Source: Flavobacterium sharifuzzamanii
Lineage (GTDB): Bacteria; Bacteroidota; Bacteroidia; Flavobacteriales; Flavobacteriaceae
Direction: 5' to 3'
Assembly: GCF_003254585.1 (NCBI RefSeq)
Contig: NZ_QJGZ01000037.1
Coordinates: 248,001 to 312,000 of the forward strand
DNA length: 64,000 nucleotides
In this document: positions 34,650 to 43,966 of the stretch, one piece after another
Layout: the number at the start of each line of letters is the position of its first letter
Numbering within the stretch: the stretch's first letter is position 1
Position numbers and translations under genes: made by a program
The notes under the pieces: model-generated
Seen by the model: only the letters and a program-made list of their open reading frames with translations
Told to the model about the DNA's origin: nothing
The model's database searches: none

Positions 34650-36389
34650 TTAGTTAGTTTTGATTACAACTCCGTTTTTATCAATAGTTAATTTTCCTTT
34701 TTTTCCGTTTAAAACTTCTTTTCCATTAATTTTAACCGAAACTTCTTTTATAGTGTCATTTGAGCTACCAGTATTATTTTCGTAGTCATTCTCGTAGTCA
34801 TTTTCATAATCGTTGTCATTATCCTCATCAGCAGGACAGTTTAAACATTTTACTTTAGATCCGATAACTTTGTAATTGTAATCTCCTTTGTAATTCAGTT
34901 CAAAGAAATTGTCGTCTGAGTTATAGTAATCTCTTACAGAAGAATCTGGTTTAACTAATTGCCCTTCTGGTAAGTAAAGATAAATATCAACTTCCTGTCC
35001 TCTGAATTTGTTTTTTACATCTGTCAGAAAATAATTATCCAAAATTAAATGATTTCCGCTAATTTGAAACTTATAATTAATTTTTTCTGCTCTTTTTTTA
35101 GCGTTTGTAAAAGAGTTGCCTCTTGCACTTTTTTCAATCTGAATGAACGGAGCTGATTCGTCTGTATGTAATACGTGTAAACGTACATCATTAGAATAAA
35201 TCAATTCGTTGTTTGCAGAATCTTGTACAAATTCGAATTCTCTATAGTGGTTCAAGCTTTTTGTATAATAATCATTGTACTTAAACTTTATGAATAAAGT
35301 ATCAGCAGGTTTGATTGCCAGAACTTTTTTCTCTACTATTTTATTGTCGTATGAAATTTCAGTTGCCTGTTTGATTCCAATACTTGTAAGAATTGCAATA
35401 GAAATAATCCAAAGTGCTAAAAGCGTATATTTTGTAATGTTTCCAATTGATTTTAAGTTTGGAGACAACAATTTAAATCCTAATAATGTTAAGAAGAAAA
35501 ACGGAATTCCAACAGCAAAGAACATTAACAATCCGAATGACCAAAGAGGATATTCTGTAAAGTTTCCAGCTTCTACAAAATTCTGCCAAGGGAAATCGAT
35601 AAAAATATTAGTTCCTAAAGTAAATACGCCAATCAATAACATGATTAAGGTAGAAATCCCTGAGATAATTAGAATTACTCCTAAAAACTTAGCAAAGATT
35701 TTAAAAACCGTCATGATAAAGTCTCCAAATGAACTACTTATTCTCCCAGCTCCCGACTTTACTTGGTTTCCCATTTTGTCATAATCTGCATTTTTGAATT
35801 TTTCAGAAAGTGAATCAATTTCTTCGCGAACTTTTTTTTCGATGTTTGAAATGGTTACTGGTTCTCCTGTCATTTCCAATTTTTCAGAAGTTGTAACTGC
35901 TTCAGGAGTTACAATCCAAAGAACGAAGTAAGCTAAAATTCCTGTTCCAAAACCTGCAAAAACGAAGATTAAGAATACGATTTTAATCCAAACTGCGTCA
36001 ATTCCGAAGTAATGCCCTAAACCTGTAGCCACACCTCCGATCATACCGTTTTCTTTGTCACGATATAATTTTTTGTGTTTTCTTGCAGTATAGTTATTGA
36101 AAGATTGGTTAGCGTTTTCTTCGTCTTCAATTCTATAATCTTCTGGTTGTCCCATTACCGCAATCACCTCGTCAACATCTTTCAGTCCAACAACATGTTT
36201 TTCGCTTTTTTGTTTTTCTGTCAGTAATTCAGAAACACGCATTTCGATATCTTTAATGATTTCATCCTGACCAGATGAGTTGTTAAGTGATCGTTTTATA
36301 GCGTCAAAATAGCGTGTCAATTTTAAGTATGCATCTTCATCGATGTGAAAAAACATCCCGCCTAAGTTAATATTTACTGTTTTGTTCAT
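34650..36389 (-). CDS. PspC-domain membrane protein
   Basis: 579 residues. N-terminal conserved segment (1-~85, VNINLGGMFFHIDEDAYLKL), then the PspC domain (~100-160, KLYRDKENGMIGGVATGLGHYFG), several membrane helices (~125-150, ~225-335), and a periplasmic C-terminal part (~345-579). A tandem DYEN repeat sits near ~540-552. PspC-family proteins report on inner-membrane stress. The gene begins 3 bp after the PadR stop. The C-terminal domain is longer than in E. coli PspC and is Bacteroidota-specific. Confidence 0.88.
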   Translation of the reverse strand: MNKTVNINLGGMFFHIDEDAYLKLTRYFDAIKRSLNNSSGQDEIIKDIEMRVSELLTEKQKSEKHVVGLKDVDEVIAVMGQPEDYRIEDEENANQSFNNYTARKHKKLYRDKENGMIGGVATGLGHYFGIDAVWIKIVFLIFVFAGFGTGILAYFVLWIVTPEAVTTSEKLEMTGEPVTISNIEKKVREEIDSLSEKFKNADYDKMGNQVKSGAGRISSSFGDFIMTVFKIFAKFLGVILIISGISTLIMLLIGVFTLGTNIFIDFPWQNFVEAGNFTEYPLWSFGLLMFFAVGIPFFFLTLLGFKLLSPNLKSIGNITKYTLLALWIISIAILTSIGIKQATEISYDNKIVEKKVLAIKPADTLFIKFKYNDYYTKSLNHYREFEFVQDSANNELIYSNDVRLHVLHTDESAPFIQIEKSARGNSFTNAKKRAEKINYKFQISGNHLILDNYFLTDVKNKFRGQEVDIYLYLPEGQLVKPDSSVRDYYNSDDNFFELNYKGDYNYKVIGSKVKCLNCPADEDNDNDYENDYENDYENNTGSSNDTIKEVSVKINGKEVLNGKKGKLTIDKNGVVIKTN

Positions 36390-36392
36390 GAC

Positions 36393-36725
36393 TTATTGAT
36401 TTTGATTGGTGATTAGATTTACGGCGTCGGATAATTCTGTCCAAGTACCGCTAAGTTCGTTTAAAAATGTTTGTCCTATCTCGGTTAATCCATAATATTT
36501 TCGTGGTGGCCCAGAGGTCGATTCTTCCCAGCGATAATTAAGTAAACCATCGTTTTTTAATCTAGTTAACAACGGGTAAACGGTTCCTTCTACAACTAGT
36601 AATTTTGCGTTTTTTAAAGTGTCTAATATTTCAGATGTATATGCGTCTTTTTCTTTTAATACAGATAAGATGCAAAACTCAAGAACACCTTTGCGCATCT
36701 GTGCTTTTGTGTTTTCAATGTTCAT
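36393..36725 (-). CDS. PadR-family transcriptional regulator
   Basis: 110 residues, winged helix. MRKGVLEFCILSVLKEKDAYTSEI (~10-33) is the PadR start; TVYPLLTRLKNDGLLNYRW (~51-69) is the wing with recognition helix; GPPRKYYGLTEIG (~77-89) follows. The dimerisation helix is short, as in the PadR-s2 subtype. It is the first gene of PadR-PspC-GIN and probably represses its own operon. The inducer is unknown. Confidence 0.92.
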   Translation of the reverse strand: MNIENTKAQMRKGVLEFCILSVLKEKDAYTSEILDTLKNAKLLVVEGTVYPLLTRLKNDGLLNYRWEESTSGPPRKYYGLTEIGQTFLNELSGTWTELSDAVNLITNQNQ

Positions 36726-36850
36726 AATTTCATTTTGTTTTTTTTTGATTGAACAATTCGTTTTTTGATTGATGATGATTTGATTGATGATTGATTCGAA
36801 ACTTATATGATTTGATTGATGTTTCGACTATAACTTTTAATTTTTTAGCG

Positions 36851-37330
36851 TCACTTTATAAAAGGGATCGTAATTGGATATTTGTATAATTCTCCATTTG
36901 AAGCTTTTATAGAAGCGTAGATTACTAAAAAGAACTCAACAAATTTTAATAATCCGAAAAGTATAACAGCCGTTATAGCTACACTTAAGGTTCCAATGTG
37001 TCCTTCGAAGTTGAAATTTCTAATGACAAGATTCTCGTTGTACATAAATGCTTCAATTGGAATATTTTGTAAAACTACTGTTATAAAAATTGGTATCGCA
37101 ATAAGTGCTAAAATCAAAGAATAAAGCAAAATGCTTAATTGAAAGTTCAAAGCCTGTTTTCCGTGATGATCTGCAAATTCAGATTTGTCTTTATAGTTAG
37201 TCCAAATGATTAGCGGAAAAATATAGTTCCCAAACGGAATTATATATTGGCTTAAAGTACTCAAATGAGTAAATGTTGCCGTATTCTTTTCTGATGTTTT
37301 TTCCATGATGAGTGGTGTTGTTGTTTCCAT
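36851..37330 (-). CDS. DUF4870 membrane protein
   Basis: 159 residues with three hydrophobic helices (~30-45, ~68-90, ~115-140) and the DUF4870 signature FADHHGKQALNFQLSILLYS (~52-71). The family is small, membrane-embedded and without a known activity. It has its own promoter at 37359-37366 and lies ~125 bp upstream of padR, so it may be a separate unit or lead the same operon. Confidence 0.85.
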   Translation of the reverse strand: METTTPLIMEKTSEKNTATFTHLSTLSQYIIPFGNYIFPLIIWTNYKDKSEFADHHGKQALNFQLSILLYSLILALIAIPIFITVVLQNIPIEAFMYNENLVIRNFNFEGHIGTLSVAITAVILFGLLKFVEFFLVIYASIKASNGELYKYPITIPFIK

Positions 37331-37358
37331 GATTAAAAGTATATAGTAATTTCTTATG

Positions 37359-37366
37359 CAAATATA
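37359..37366 (-). promoter_or_regulatory. -7 promoter element for the DUF4870 gene
   Basis: TATATTTG on the - strand, 29 bp before the ATG. Confidence 0.6.
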
Positions 37367-37560
37367 TGTCTAAAAAACAGTATCTTGTTTTGCATAGTAC
37401 TAATTATTAACAAAAATTTAACAAATTTAAAACTGCTAAATAGGGAGTAAAACATTGAAAATCATTTAAAAGTACCGTGATTGCTGATTTCTTTTGATAT
37501 GTAAAGAATTTATTGTGCGTGCATAGTTTTTTTGTATTTTTACATAAAAAAATAAATTAT

Positions 37561-38013
37561 ATGGCACTTTCGGTATCAAAACTTAATAAGTTTGTCTTCT
37601 TCAAACTTCCTTCAGCATATTTTTGTGGAGTTCGAGTAAAGGACATAAATGAGGATAGCTGTACTGTAACAGTAAAACACAGATGGATAAATCAGAATCC
37701 GTTTAACTCAATGTATTTTGCGGTTCAGGCTATGGCGGCCGAACTGACAACAGGAGCTTTAGTTATTTCGCAGATTCAGCAAAGTGGCAGAAAGATCTCG
37801 ATGTTAGTAGCAAATAACAAAGGAAACTTCACAAAAAAAGCAACAGGCCGAATTACTTTTGTATGCAATGATGGGCATTTGATTGCCGATGCTATTAAAA
37901 AAACTATAGAAACCGGAGAAGGACAAACGTTCTGGATGAAGTCTATCGGGACAAATGAGGAAGGCGTTCAGGTTTCTGAAATGGATTTTGAATGGAGTGT
38001 TCGCTTAAAATAA
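37561..38013 (+). CDS. DUF4442 hotdog-fold protein
   Basis: 150 residues from the ATG at 37561; an in-frame TTG 16 codons upstream has no signature and is less likely. The fold is the DUF4442 thioesterase-like hotdog: WINQNPFNSMYFAVQAMAAELTTG (~34-57) holds the central helix. No canonical catalytic Asp/Glu is obvious. It may bind an acyl or acyl-CoA group, but that is inferred from family. It is a stand-alone gene. Confidence 0.78.
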   Translation: MALSVSKLNKFVFFKLPSAYFCGVRVKDINEDSCTVTVKHRWINQNPFNSMYFAVQAMAAELTTGALVISQIQQSGRKISMLVANNKGNFTKKATGRITFVCNDGHLIADAIKKTIETGEGQTFWMKSIGTNEEGVQVSEMDFEWSVRLK

Positions 38014-38054
38014 AATATTAAACTCGGAAATAATATTATTATATATAAGATATC

Positions 38055-38083
38055 AAAAGCAGTAGTTTTACTGCTTTTTTTGT
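38055..38083 (+). terminator. Terminator after the DUF4442 gene
   Basis: AAAAGCAGTA-GTTT-TACTGCTTTT, perfect 10-bp stem with tetraloop, then T run. Confidence 0.8.
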
Positions 38084-38482
38084 TTCTATGTAAAACAAAT
38101 AGTGTCTCTATCTATTGTTGTTTTTCTCTACAATTGCTATTGCCAATTCTTCTTTTTGGTGTTGCTTTTTCAAAATTGCAACTTCATTTTTTCTATATCT
38201 TCCGAGTTAGAAAGTTTTTTGATGTATAAAATGAGGGCAAAATAGAATATGAATCTACAGTTGCACTTTTGTGTTTTACTTAAATCTCAATAATTGTCTT
38301 AATCTGTTAGTTTTAAATCTTTTAAGGGATGAAATTCATTGAAATTAGAATGACTTTTGCACCCTCATTTGAGGGATTAATCATTTAAAATTCAGAAAAT
38401 TAAAACAAATAAATGCGATTACAAGAGTATTGAATGGCTCCTGGAATTTTTTGAAGTATTTGTTTTACGAAAAAGACAATTT
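38084..38482. other. Gene-free leader region with inverted CCCTCATTT motif
   Basis: About 400 bp without a credible gene. AAATGAGGGCAAAA (38229-) is mirrored by TTTTGCaCCCTCATTT (38356-38370), with an internal hairpin CCCTCA-TT-TGAGGG (38362-38375). It may be a control region for the large surface-protein gene that follows. No TAnnTTTG match was found close to the start. Confidence 0.4.
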
Positions 38483-41400
38483 ATGAAAACAAAAATCATT
38501 TTATTTTTAACATTCGTCGTGTGTTTTCTTGGTACCAATTTAACTGCACAAACAGTATCTGGTGTACCAAGTAATACAGGATGTCAAAACAATGGTATTG
38601 TTACAGCCAGCAGTACTGATCCAACGGTAACTATAAACGACATTAAAATAGCAAGTATTGCATATCCTGGAAGAGCTGGACTTTCGTGCACACAGGCAAT
38701 CCGGTTATATATTGAAAAAGGGTTTGTTTATACGGCAAGCGGAAGCCTTGTTTCAGCTGCCGATGCCGCTCTTTTTAGATGGAAGATAAAATATAAAGGA
38801 CAATTATATGGAAAAGATATTAATGGCGATGGTTATGCCGACGTAGGTGGTGATGGTTTTTTATTAACTGATGCCACTCCGATAATGCCACTTAATGCCG
38901 ATAGAGCCAGTGTGGTTGGCGATTTGGCTAACATGAGAGTTGTATTAATGGATATGTGTGGCGGAAGCAAAGAATTTGTGGTTACAAATTATAATACTGT
39001 ATATTCTAATATAACACTTAGAAATTGTGGCGGTACTGCCATAATAAAATCAAGTATTGGAGCTGGATTGGATTGTTTGCCAGTAAATGTAACTTTTACA
39101 AATGAAACCAATCCTTCCGATGTTCACAATTTTACCGTAACAAGCAACAGTCAAACTTTTACTGATGTGCTAACACCAGGTGCCAATTATCTTGTTACCT
39201 ATAAAGATGCAGAAGGTTATACATCTGATTTGTTTAATGCAGCATCAAACAAATTGCTGTTTACAGCTTCGCCTACTTTTACGGCAGTACAAAGTGTGAC
39301 AGCTTATACGGTGAGCCTAAATGATTTGGATTATGGATATTTATATCTTTCATTAAATCCATCTCAGCCTACTGATATTTTAACTTATAAAGTTACATCT
39401 TCGAGTAATCCATTAGTTCCTGTAGGTTATACTTATAGTGCAGCATTAGGTACTTTCACTAACGGAAATACTGGTGTTCCTCTTTTACCTAGTCCTAATG
39501 TGAATGCCCCACAACCTTTTTGGCCTAAAGGAAACTATACTTTACAGGTAAATTCTGACTGTGGTAGTGCAACTACCAATGTGGTGGTTCAGGGACGAAC
39601 AGCTAGTTTATCAGGCCACACGATAACTTCTATTTGTGGCGGATTCAATTACGTAATGAATGGTAAATTTGATGATGTATCGGCTTATCAAGTTATTATT
39701 GTTTCTGGACCTTCAAGTGTTGGTCAGGTACGAGATTTAGCGAGTACAACAGCTTCAAATCCGTTTGACGGATTAAGTTATGGTACATATGTTTTCGGAT
39801 TACGCATAAAAGGGGGAACAACCAATGTACTAACTGAAACGGTTACGTATGATGCCAATAATGCAATCATCGTTGATAAAACAAATACTGGAGGTTATGT
39901 GTGTGTGAGTGGTGCTAAAACTGGAGTTTTGACCATTGAGGCAATTTCTAATTCTCCTGCACCTGGAAATGTGCTTGAATATGCATTGAGCACAGATGGT
40001 GGATCTACATATGGTGATTACCAAAGCAGTAATAAATTTGGAGGATTAACAGATGCAACTTATTTTTTTAGAATAAAAGATGATTGTGGTAATATTATCA
40101 CTCAATCGTCGCAAATTGGCGTTGCTGCAGCTCCTAATGCTACAGTAAATGGCTTACTAAGTCCAGCAACAGTTTGTTATGCAAATGAAGGAACTTTAGA
40201 ATTGGATGTTGATGCATTTGGCGCTATCTCTTATTTGTGGAAAGGACCTGGTATTGATGCATCCAATCAGAATATGAAGAGTCCAGTAATAAGTTATTCG
40301 GACTTAGCTGTAGGAGCTAATAATTATAGCTGTAGTGTAAATATGGGAGCACCATGTAATGCCACAACCACAGCTAATTTGGTTATTAATGTCAATGCAC
40401 TTCCTAATATTAATGTTACCAATCCTGCTCAAGTTTGTGCTCCTAGCACAGTGGATATTACAGCGGGTTCAATTACCGCTGGAAGTGAAACAGGGTTAAC
40501 CTATACTTATTTTGAAGATAAAATGGCTACTATACCAGTGACTAATCCTAATGCCATTGCTGTAAGTAATACGTATTATATTAAAGCTACAAATGCTATG
40601 GGCTGTAGCGCTATTGCACCTGTAGTGGTATCTATAAATCCGCTGTCTGTAGTCACTATATCTTATTTAGGAGGATCATTTTGTAAAACTGGAAAAATTT
40701 CTGTTGAGAAATTAGGTGCAGATGGAGGAACTTATACTTCTGATGCTGGGCTGAGTATAGATCCTGTATCAGGAGAAATAAACTTAGAAACGTCTGCAAT
40801 TGGAGATCATACTATTACATATTCTTTTAGTGAGGGTAGCTGTTCCGGAAATACAGCTATGACACTTATTACAATAAATGCATTGCCTACTGCAACAATA
40901 GCTTATCCTAATACTGCTTATTGCAATAGAGGAACAGCTTCAGTTGTTAAAACTGGAATATTAAACGGTAGTTTTAGTTCAGATGCTGGATTAAGTATTA
41001 ATGCATCAACTGGAGAAATTGATTTGGCGAATTCTTCATCAGGAATACATACAATTTCATATGCATTTACTAATGGTACTTGCTCTAACATCACAACTAC
41101 AACTATTAAAATAAGCGATACAGTGCTACCTGTTCTAGCAGATATGAATGCCGAATGTTCTGTAATGCCAAAAATGCCAACAATTACAGATGAATGTGCT
41201 GGAACAATAACGGGAACAACTACGACTTTATTTCCAATTACAGCTCAGGGAACAACTGTTGTAACATGGACATTTGATTATGGTAACGGATATACAAAAA
41301 CTGTAAATCAAAATGTAACTATAACACCGATTGCACTAGTAGGATCAGAAAGTGCAATCTGTCTTGATGATATTTCAGGTTATAAAGTAAGTTTATCTGT

Positions 41401-42424
41401 AACTGGTGAAGGGCCTTATACGGTAACGGGTACGGGAGCGCCTGGAATATGGTCAGGAAATACCTGGACCTCTAGTACAATTGCTTCTGGTAGCAATTAT
41501 GATCTGCATATTCAGGGACCTAGTACTTGTAACACACTAGATGTAGCAGGAAATGCGCCAAATTGCTGTGTTTTTAATGTAGTATGTCCAACTTTTGTAC
41601 CAACTACTGTATCTTGTTATAGTGATTTGCCATCAGAAACAACTTTGACAGAAGCTCAATTTGAAGCTTTAGGAAATGGCGATGGAAATATTACAAATGG
41701 TCAGTGTGGTGTTATTCAGATTACAGCTTCAAATGGTCCCGATCAAGGTTGCAATTCAAGCATTACAAGAACTTATACCATTACAGAATATGAGGATGCA
41801 AATGGCAACGGATTGCGAGATGCAGGAGAAGATACTGTTTTAAATACGGATACATGCAACCAAATTATTCTTGTTCATGACACGAAAGCACCTGTCTTTA
41901 ACGAACCTCTTCCAGAGGCAGTAATTACAGCAGATTGTAACACTATTCCAAACGCAGTAACTCTTACCGCAAGTGATAACTGTGGAAGTGCAACAGTTAC
42001 TTATACGGAAACACGTTTAGATGGTGACTGTGAAAGTAAATATTCTCTTGTGAGAAACTGGATTGCTGCTGATAACTGTGGTAACCAGACTACATTTACA
42101 CAAACAGTAAATGTTATTTGTCTGATGAATATTTATAACGCCATTTCACCTAACGGAGACGGAAAAAATGATGTCTTTAAAATTGAAGGCATAAATTGTT
42201 TCCCGAACAATACAGTTAGAATTTACAATCGTTACGGAGTAATTGTTTATGAGAAAAAAGGTTATGATAACGTAACAAATCCTTTTGAAGGGTTCTCAGA
42301 CGGACGTGCAACTGTTGCTAGAAAAGATAAACTTCCAACTGGAACTTATTTCTACATCATTGAGTATGGAGATAATGGAAATCACACTAATAAATCTGGA
42401 TATTTATATATAAACAATCAGTAG
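38483..42424 (+). CDS. T9SS type-B sorted surface protein
   Basis: 1313 residues: signal peptide (MKTKIILFLTFVVCFLGTNLTAQ), many Cys-bearing Ig/PKD-like segments (~300-1220; repeated phrases such as VTISY.GGSFCKTGK and DAGLSIDPVSGEI ... DAGLSINASTGEI show an internal duplication near 740-870), and a C-terminal gliding motility/type B sorting domain (~1225-1313: NAISPNGDGKNDVFKIEG, VRIYNRYGVIVYE, GTYFYIIEYGD). The type-B signal routes the protein through the type IX system to the cell surface. Such proteins act as adhesins or in biofilms; a specific ligand cannot be inferred. Confidence 0.93.
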   Translation: MKTKIILFLTFVVCFLGTNLTAQTVSGVPSNTGCQNNGIVTASSTDPTVTINDIKIASIAYPGRAGLSCTQAIRLYIEKGFVYTASGSLVSAADAALFRWKIKYKGQLYGKDINGDGYADVGGDGFLLTDATPIMPLNADRASVVGDLANMRVVLMDMCGGSKEFVVTNYNTVYSNITLRNCGGTAIIKSSIGAGLDCLPVNVTFTNETNPSDVHNFTVTSNSQTFTDVLTPGANYLVTYKDAEGYTSDLFNAASNKLLFTASPTFTAVQSVTAYTVSLNDLDYGYLYLSLNPSQPTDILTYKVTSSSNPLVPVGYTYSAALGTFTNGNTGVPLLPSPNVNAPQPFWPKGNYTLQVNSDCGSATTNVVVQGRTASLSGHTITSICGGFNYVMNGKFDDVSAYQVIIVSGPSSVGQVRDLASTTASNPFDGLSYGTYVFGLRIKGGTTNVLTETVTYDANNAIIVDKTNTGGYVCVSGAKTGVLTIEAISNSPAPGNVLEYALSTDGGSTYGDYQSSNKFGGLTDATYFFRIKDDCGNIITQSSQIGVAAAPNATVNGLLSPATVCYANEGTLELDVDAFGAISYLWKGPGIDASNQNMKSPVISYSDLAVGANNYSCSVNMGAPCNATTTANLVINVNALPNINVTNPAQVCAPSTVDITAGSITAGSETGLTYTYFEDKMATIPVTNPNAIAVSNTYYIKATNAMGCSAIAPVVVSINPLSVVTISYLGGSFCKTGKISVEKLGADGGTYTSDAGLSIDPVSGEINLETSAIGDHTITYSFSEGSCSGNTAMTLITINALPTATIAYPNTAYCNRGTASVVKTGILNGSFSSDAGLSINASTGEIDLANSSSGIHTISYAFTNGTCSNITTTTIKISDTVLPVLADMNAECSVMPKMPTITDECAGTITGTTTTLFPITAQGTTVVTWTFDYGNGYTKTVNQNVTITPIALVGSESAICLDDISGYKVSLSVTGEGPYTVTGTGAPGIWSGNTWTSSTIASGSNYDLHIQGPSTCNTLDVAGNAPNCCVFNVVCPTFVPTTVSCYSDLPSETTLTEAQFEALGNGDGNITNGQCGVIQITASNGPDQGCNSSITRTYTITEYEDANGNGLRDAGEDTVLNTDTCNQIILVHDTKAPVFNEPLPEAVITADCNTIPNAVTLTASDNCGSATVTYTETRLDGDCESKYSLVRNWIAADNCGNQTTFTQTVNVICLMNIYNAISPNGDGKNDVFKIEGINCFPNNTVRIYNRYGVIVYEKKGYDNVTNPFEGFSDGRATVARKDKLPTGTYFYIIEYGDNGNHTNKSGYLYINNQ

Positions 42425-42443
42425 TTAAATTTTATTAGTTAAA

Positions 42444-42477
42444 AAAAAAAGACCTCAAGAAATTGAGGTCTTTTTTT
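42444..42477. terminator. Bidirectional terminator, GNRA tetraloop
   Basis: GACCTCAA-GAAA-TTGAGGTC (42451-42470) with A and T runs on both sides. It lies between the convergent surface-protein gene and the small Cys-Cys protein gene. Confidence 0.88.
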
Positions 42478-42482
42478 CTAAC

Positions 42483-42641
42483 TTATTTTTTAACGCAACA
42501 AGACTTTTTATCTTTTTTATCTGCTGTCTTTTTACAACAAGATTCTTTTTTCGTTTTTTCTTTTGTAGTGGGTTTTGTTTCTTGAGCCATTACTCCAATT
42601 GAAAATAAGGCTGCTGTCATTACAGTGATAACTTTTGTCAT
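42483..42641 (-). CDS. Small secreted Cys-Cys/Lys-rich protein
   Basis: 52 codons from ATG 42641 to TAA 42483. Signal peptide MTKVITVMTAALFSIGVMAQ, then a mature peptide of about 32 residues, half Lys, with two Cys-Cys pairs: KKESCCKK and KKSCCVKK. A -7 promoter lies 44 bp upstream and a shared terminator follows. It is at the edge of the copper-resistance island, so a metal-binding role is plausible, but the family is unknown to me. Confidence 0.7.
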   Translation of the reverse strand: MTKVITVMTAALFSIGVMAQETKPTTKEKTKKESCCKKTADKKDKKSCCVKK

Positions 42642-42684
42642 TTTGATTAAATATTTTTTGTGTTAGAGATTATAATTGGTAAAC

Positions 42685-42692
42685 CAAATATA
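42685..42692 (-). promoter_or_regulatory. -7 promoter element for the small Cys-Cys gene
   Basis: Reads TATATTTG on the - strand, 44 bp before the ATG at 42641. This supports the short frame being a real gene. Confidence 0.55.
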
Positions 42693-42756
42693 AACGGATT
42701 TTATATTACGTAAGAATATTTTTATTGTTAATGTTTTGATAAAAGTGATTCAGACA

Positions 42757-43443
42757 CTAAAAGCCATAAGCAACTTTACGCTCTTTATATTGGCCTTTTT
42801 CTATAACCCAAGCCAATTCATAACTTCCAGCGCCATCACTATTGCTTGAAGAAATATATAAAGCGTTAGAGTTTTTGTCATAATTTATTTGGGTTCTAAA
42901 AAGATTTGGTTCAAATAAATCCTCGAAAGCATTTTTAGGAAGTTCAATGGTTTGAGATCCTATGGTTATCGTTATGGATTTAAAAGTTGTTTTAGGAATT
43001 TCTCCGTCAGTTCCCCAGAAATGCTTCCCGTTAATTTTTTCTACGATCGATTTACTGTCTTTAAAATAGCTGAGTTTTGCAGTATTTGATTGGAAATTTT
43101 TACTTTCAATACTAATAGTAATATCAGCTTTCTGGAAAACAACTTTCGTTTTAGTTTCCTTTACTAACGGAATTTTCTCGAAATCTGATAAATACTTAAC
43201 TCTGTCTTTATATAAATAACCACTTAAATCTTTATTGTTTTTTGAATAATCTATATTGATCCAATTTTTTGCAGGTTCAAAACAATACACCACAAAACCA
43301 TTTTTTAATTGGTCTGAAATATTGTTTCCTATTGAAGCTTCAGTTCTAATATTTACAAATCCGTCATTGTCTTTTATTACGGCGAATTGAGCGAAGGCAC
43401 TTATTGTTGAAAGTATTATAAATAAGAGAAATATTTTCTTCAT
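42757..43443 (-). CDS. Secreted protein with bacterial SH3 domain
   Basis: 228 residues with a signal peptide (MKKIFLLFIILSTISAFA). An SH3b-like domain spans ~20-85: AVIKDNDGFVNIRTEASIGNNI and WINIDYSKNNKDLSGYLYKDRV. The C-terminal half (~100-228) is all-beta and unrecognised. SH3b domains often bind peptidoglycan. It is 6 bp after the lipoprotein gene on the same strand, so the two form a pair at the end of the copper region; whether they belong functionally is unclear. Confidence 0.75.
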   Translation of the reverse strand: MKKIFLLFIILSTISAFAQFAVIKDNDGFVNIRTEASIGNNISDQLKNGFVVYCFEPAKNWINIDYSKNNKDLSGYLYKDRVKYLSDFEKIPLVKETKTKVVFQKADITISIESKNFQSNTAKLSYFKDSKSIVEKINGKHFWGTDGEIPKTTFKSITITIGSQTIELPKNAFEDLFEPNLFRTQINYDKNSNALYISSSNSDGAGSYELAWVIEKGQYKERKVAYGF

Positions 43444-43449
43444 ATTAGT

Positions 43450-43872
43450 TTAGTTAAAAAAATTGTCGTCAATTTCAATGTTTAAAGATTTCAAAATTAT
43501 GCCTTTATAATTTTCTTTTAGTAATTTATGTATTGCTTGCTGTGATTTGAAAATGATCTTATAATTATCATTTTCAATTTCAATGCTTTTAATAGATTTG
43601 CTAATTTCACTAATATTTTCATCGTTCCATCTTCCTCTTCCAAAATAAATATAACCTTCTTTTTCTTCAGGATTATGAGGAACTAAATTAAAAACAATTG
43701 AATCTCCTTTTTTCATTTCATCCAATTGATCGTTTTTCACTTGCGGATTTATTATCAGTTTTACTTTGACATTGCTTTCTCCTTTATTAGTAAACGAAAC
43801 ACCTTGTGATGGATCACAGCTTGTTAAAGTTATTCCGAGAATTAGAAGAAGTAAAAAAGATGTTTTTCTCAT
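43450..43872 (-). CDS. Small lipoprotein of unknown function
   Basis: 140 residues from the ATG at 43872; an in-frame ATG 20 codons upstream (43932) lacks a good signal, whereas this one gives MRKTSFLLLLILGITLTSC with a lipobox (LTSC, Cys19). The mature body is mostly beta with charged loops (VKVKLIINPQVKND, KGDSIVFNLVPHNPEEKEGYIYF). Not recognised. It precedes the SH3 protein by 6 bp, so the two should be co-expressed. Confidence 0.7.
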   Translation of the reverse strand: MRKTSFLLLLILGITLTSCDPSQGVSFTNKGESNVKVKLIINPQVKNDQLDEMKKGDSIVFNLVPHNPEEKEGYIYFGRGRWNDENISEISKSIKSIEIENDNYKIIFKSQQAIHKLLKENYKGIILKSLNIEIDDNFFN

Positions 43873-43966
43873 GATTATTGATTTTAAGAAAACTAAGATA
43901 AAATTTATTTGATTACTTAGAATTCTTTTCAATGAACTTAAATCACTTATATGGTTGAAAGAAAAA

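Noticed and set aside
35275..35784. A 169-codon open frame on the + strand inside the pspC gene
   Set aside because: It is antisense to a gene with clear PspC features and has no domain pattern of its own.
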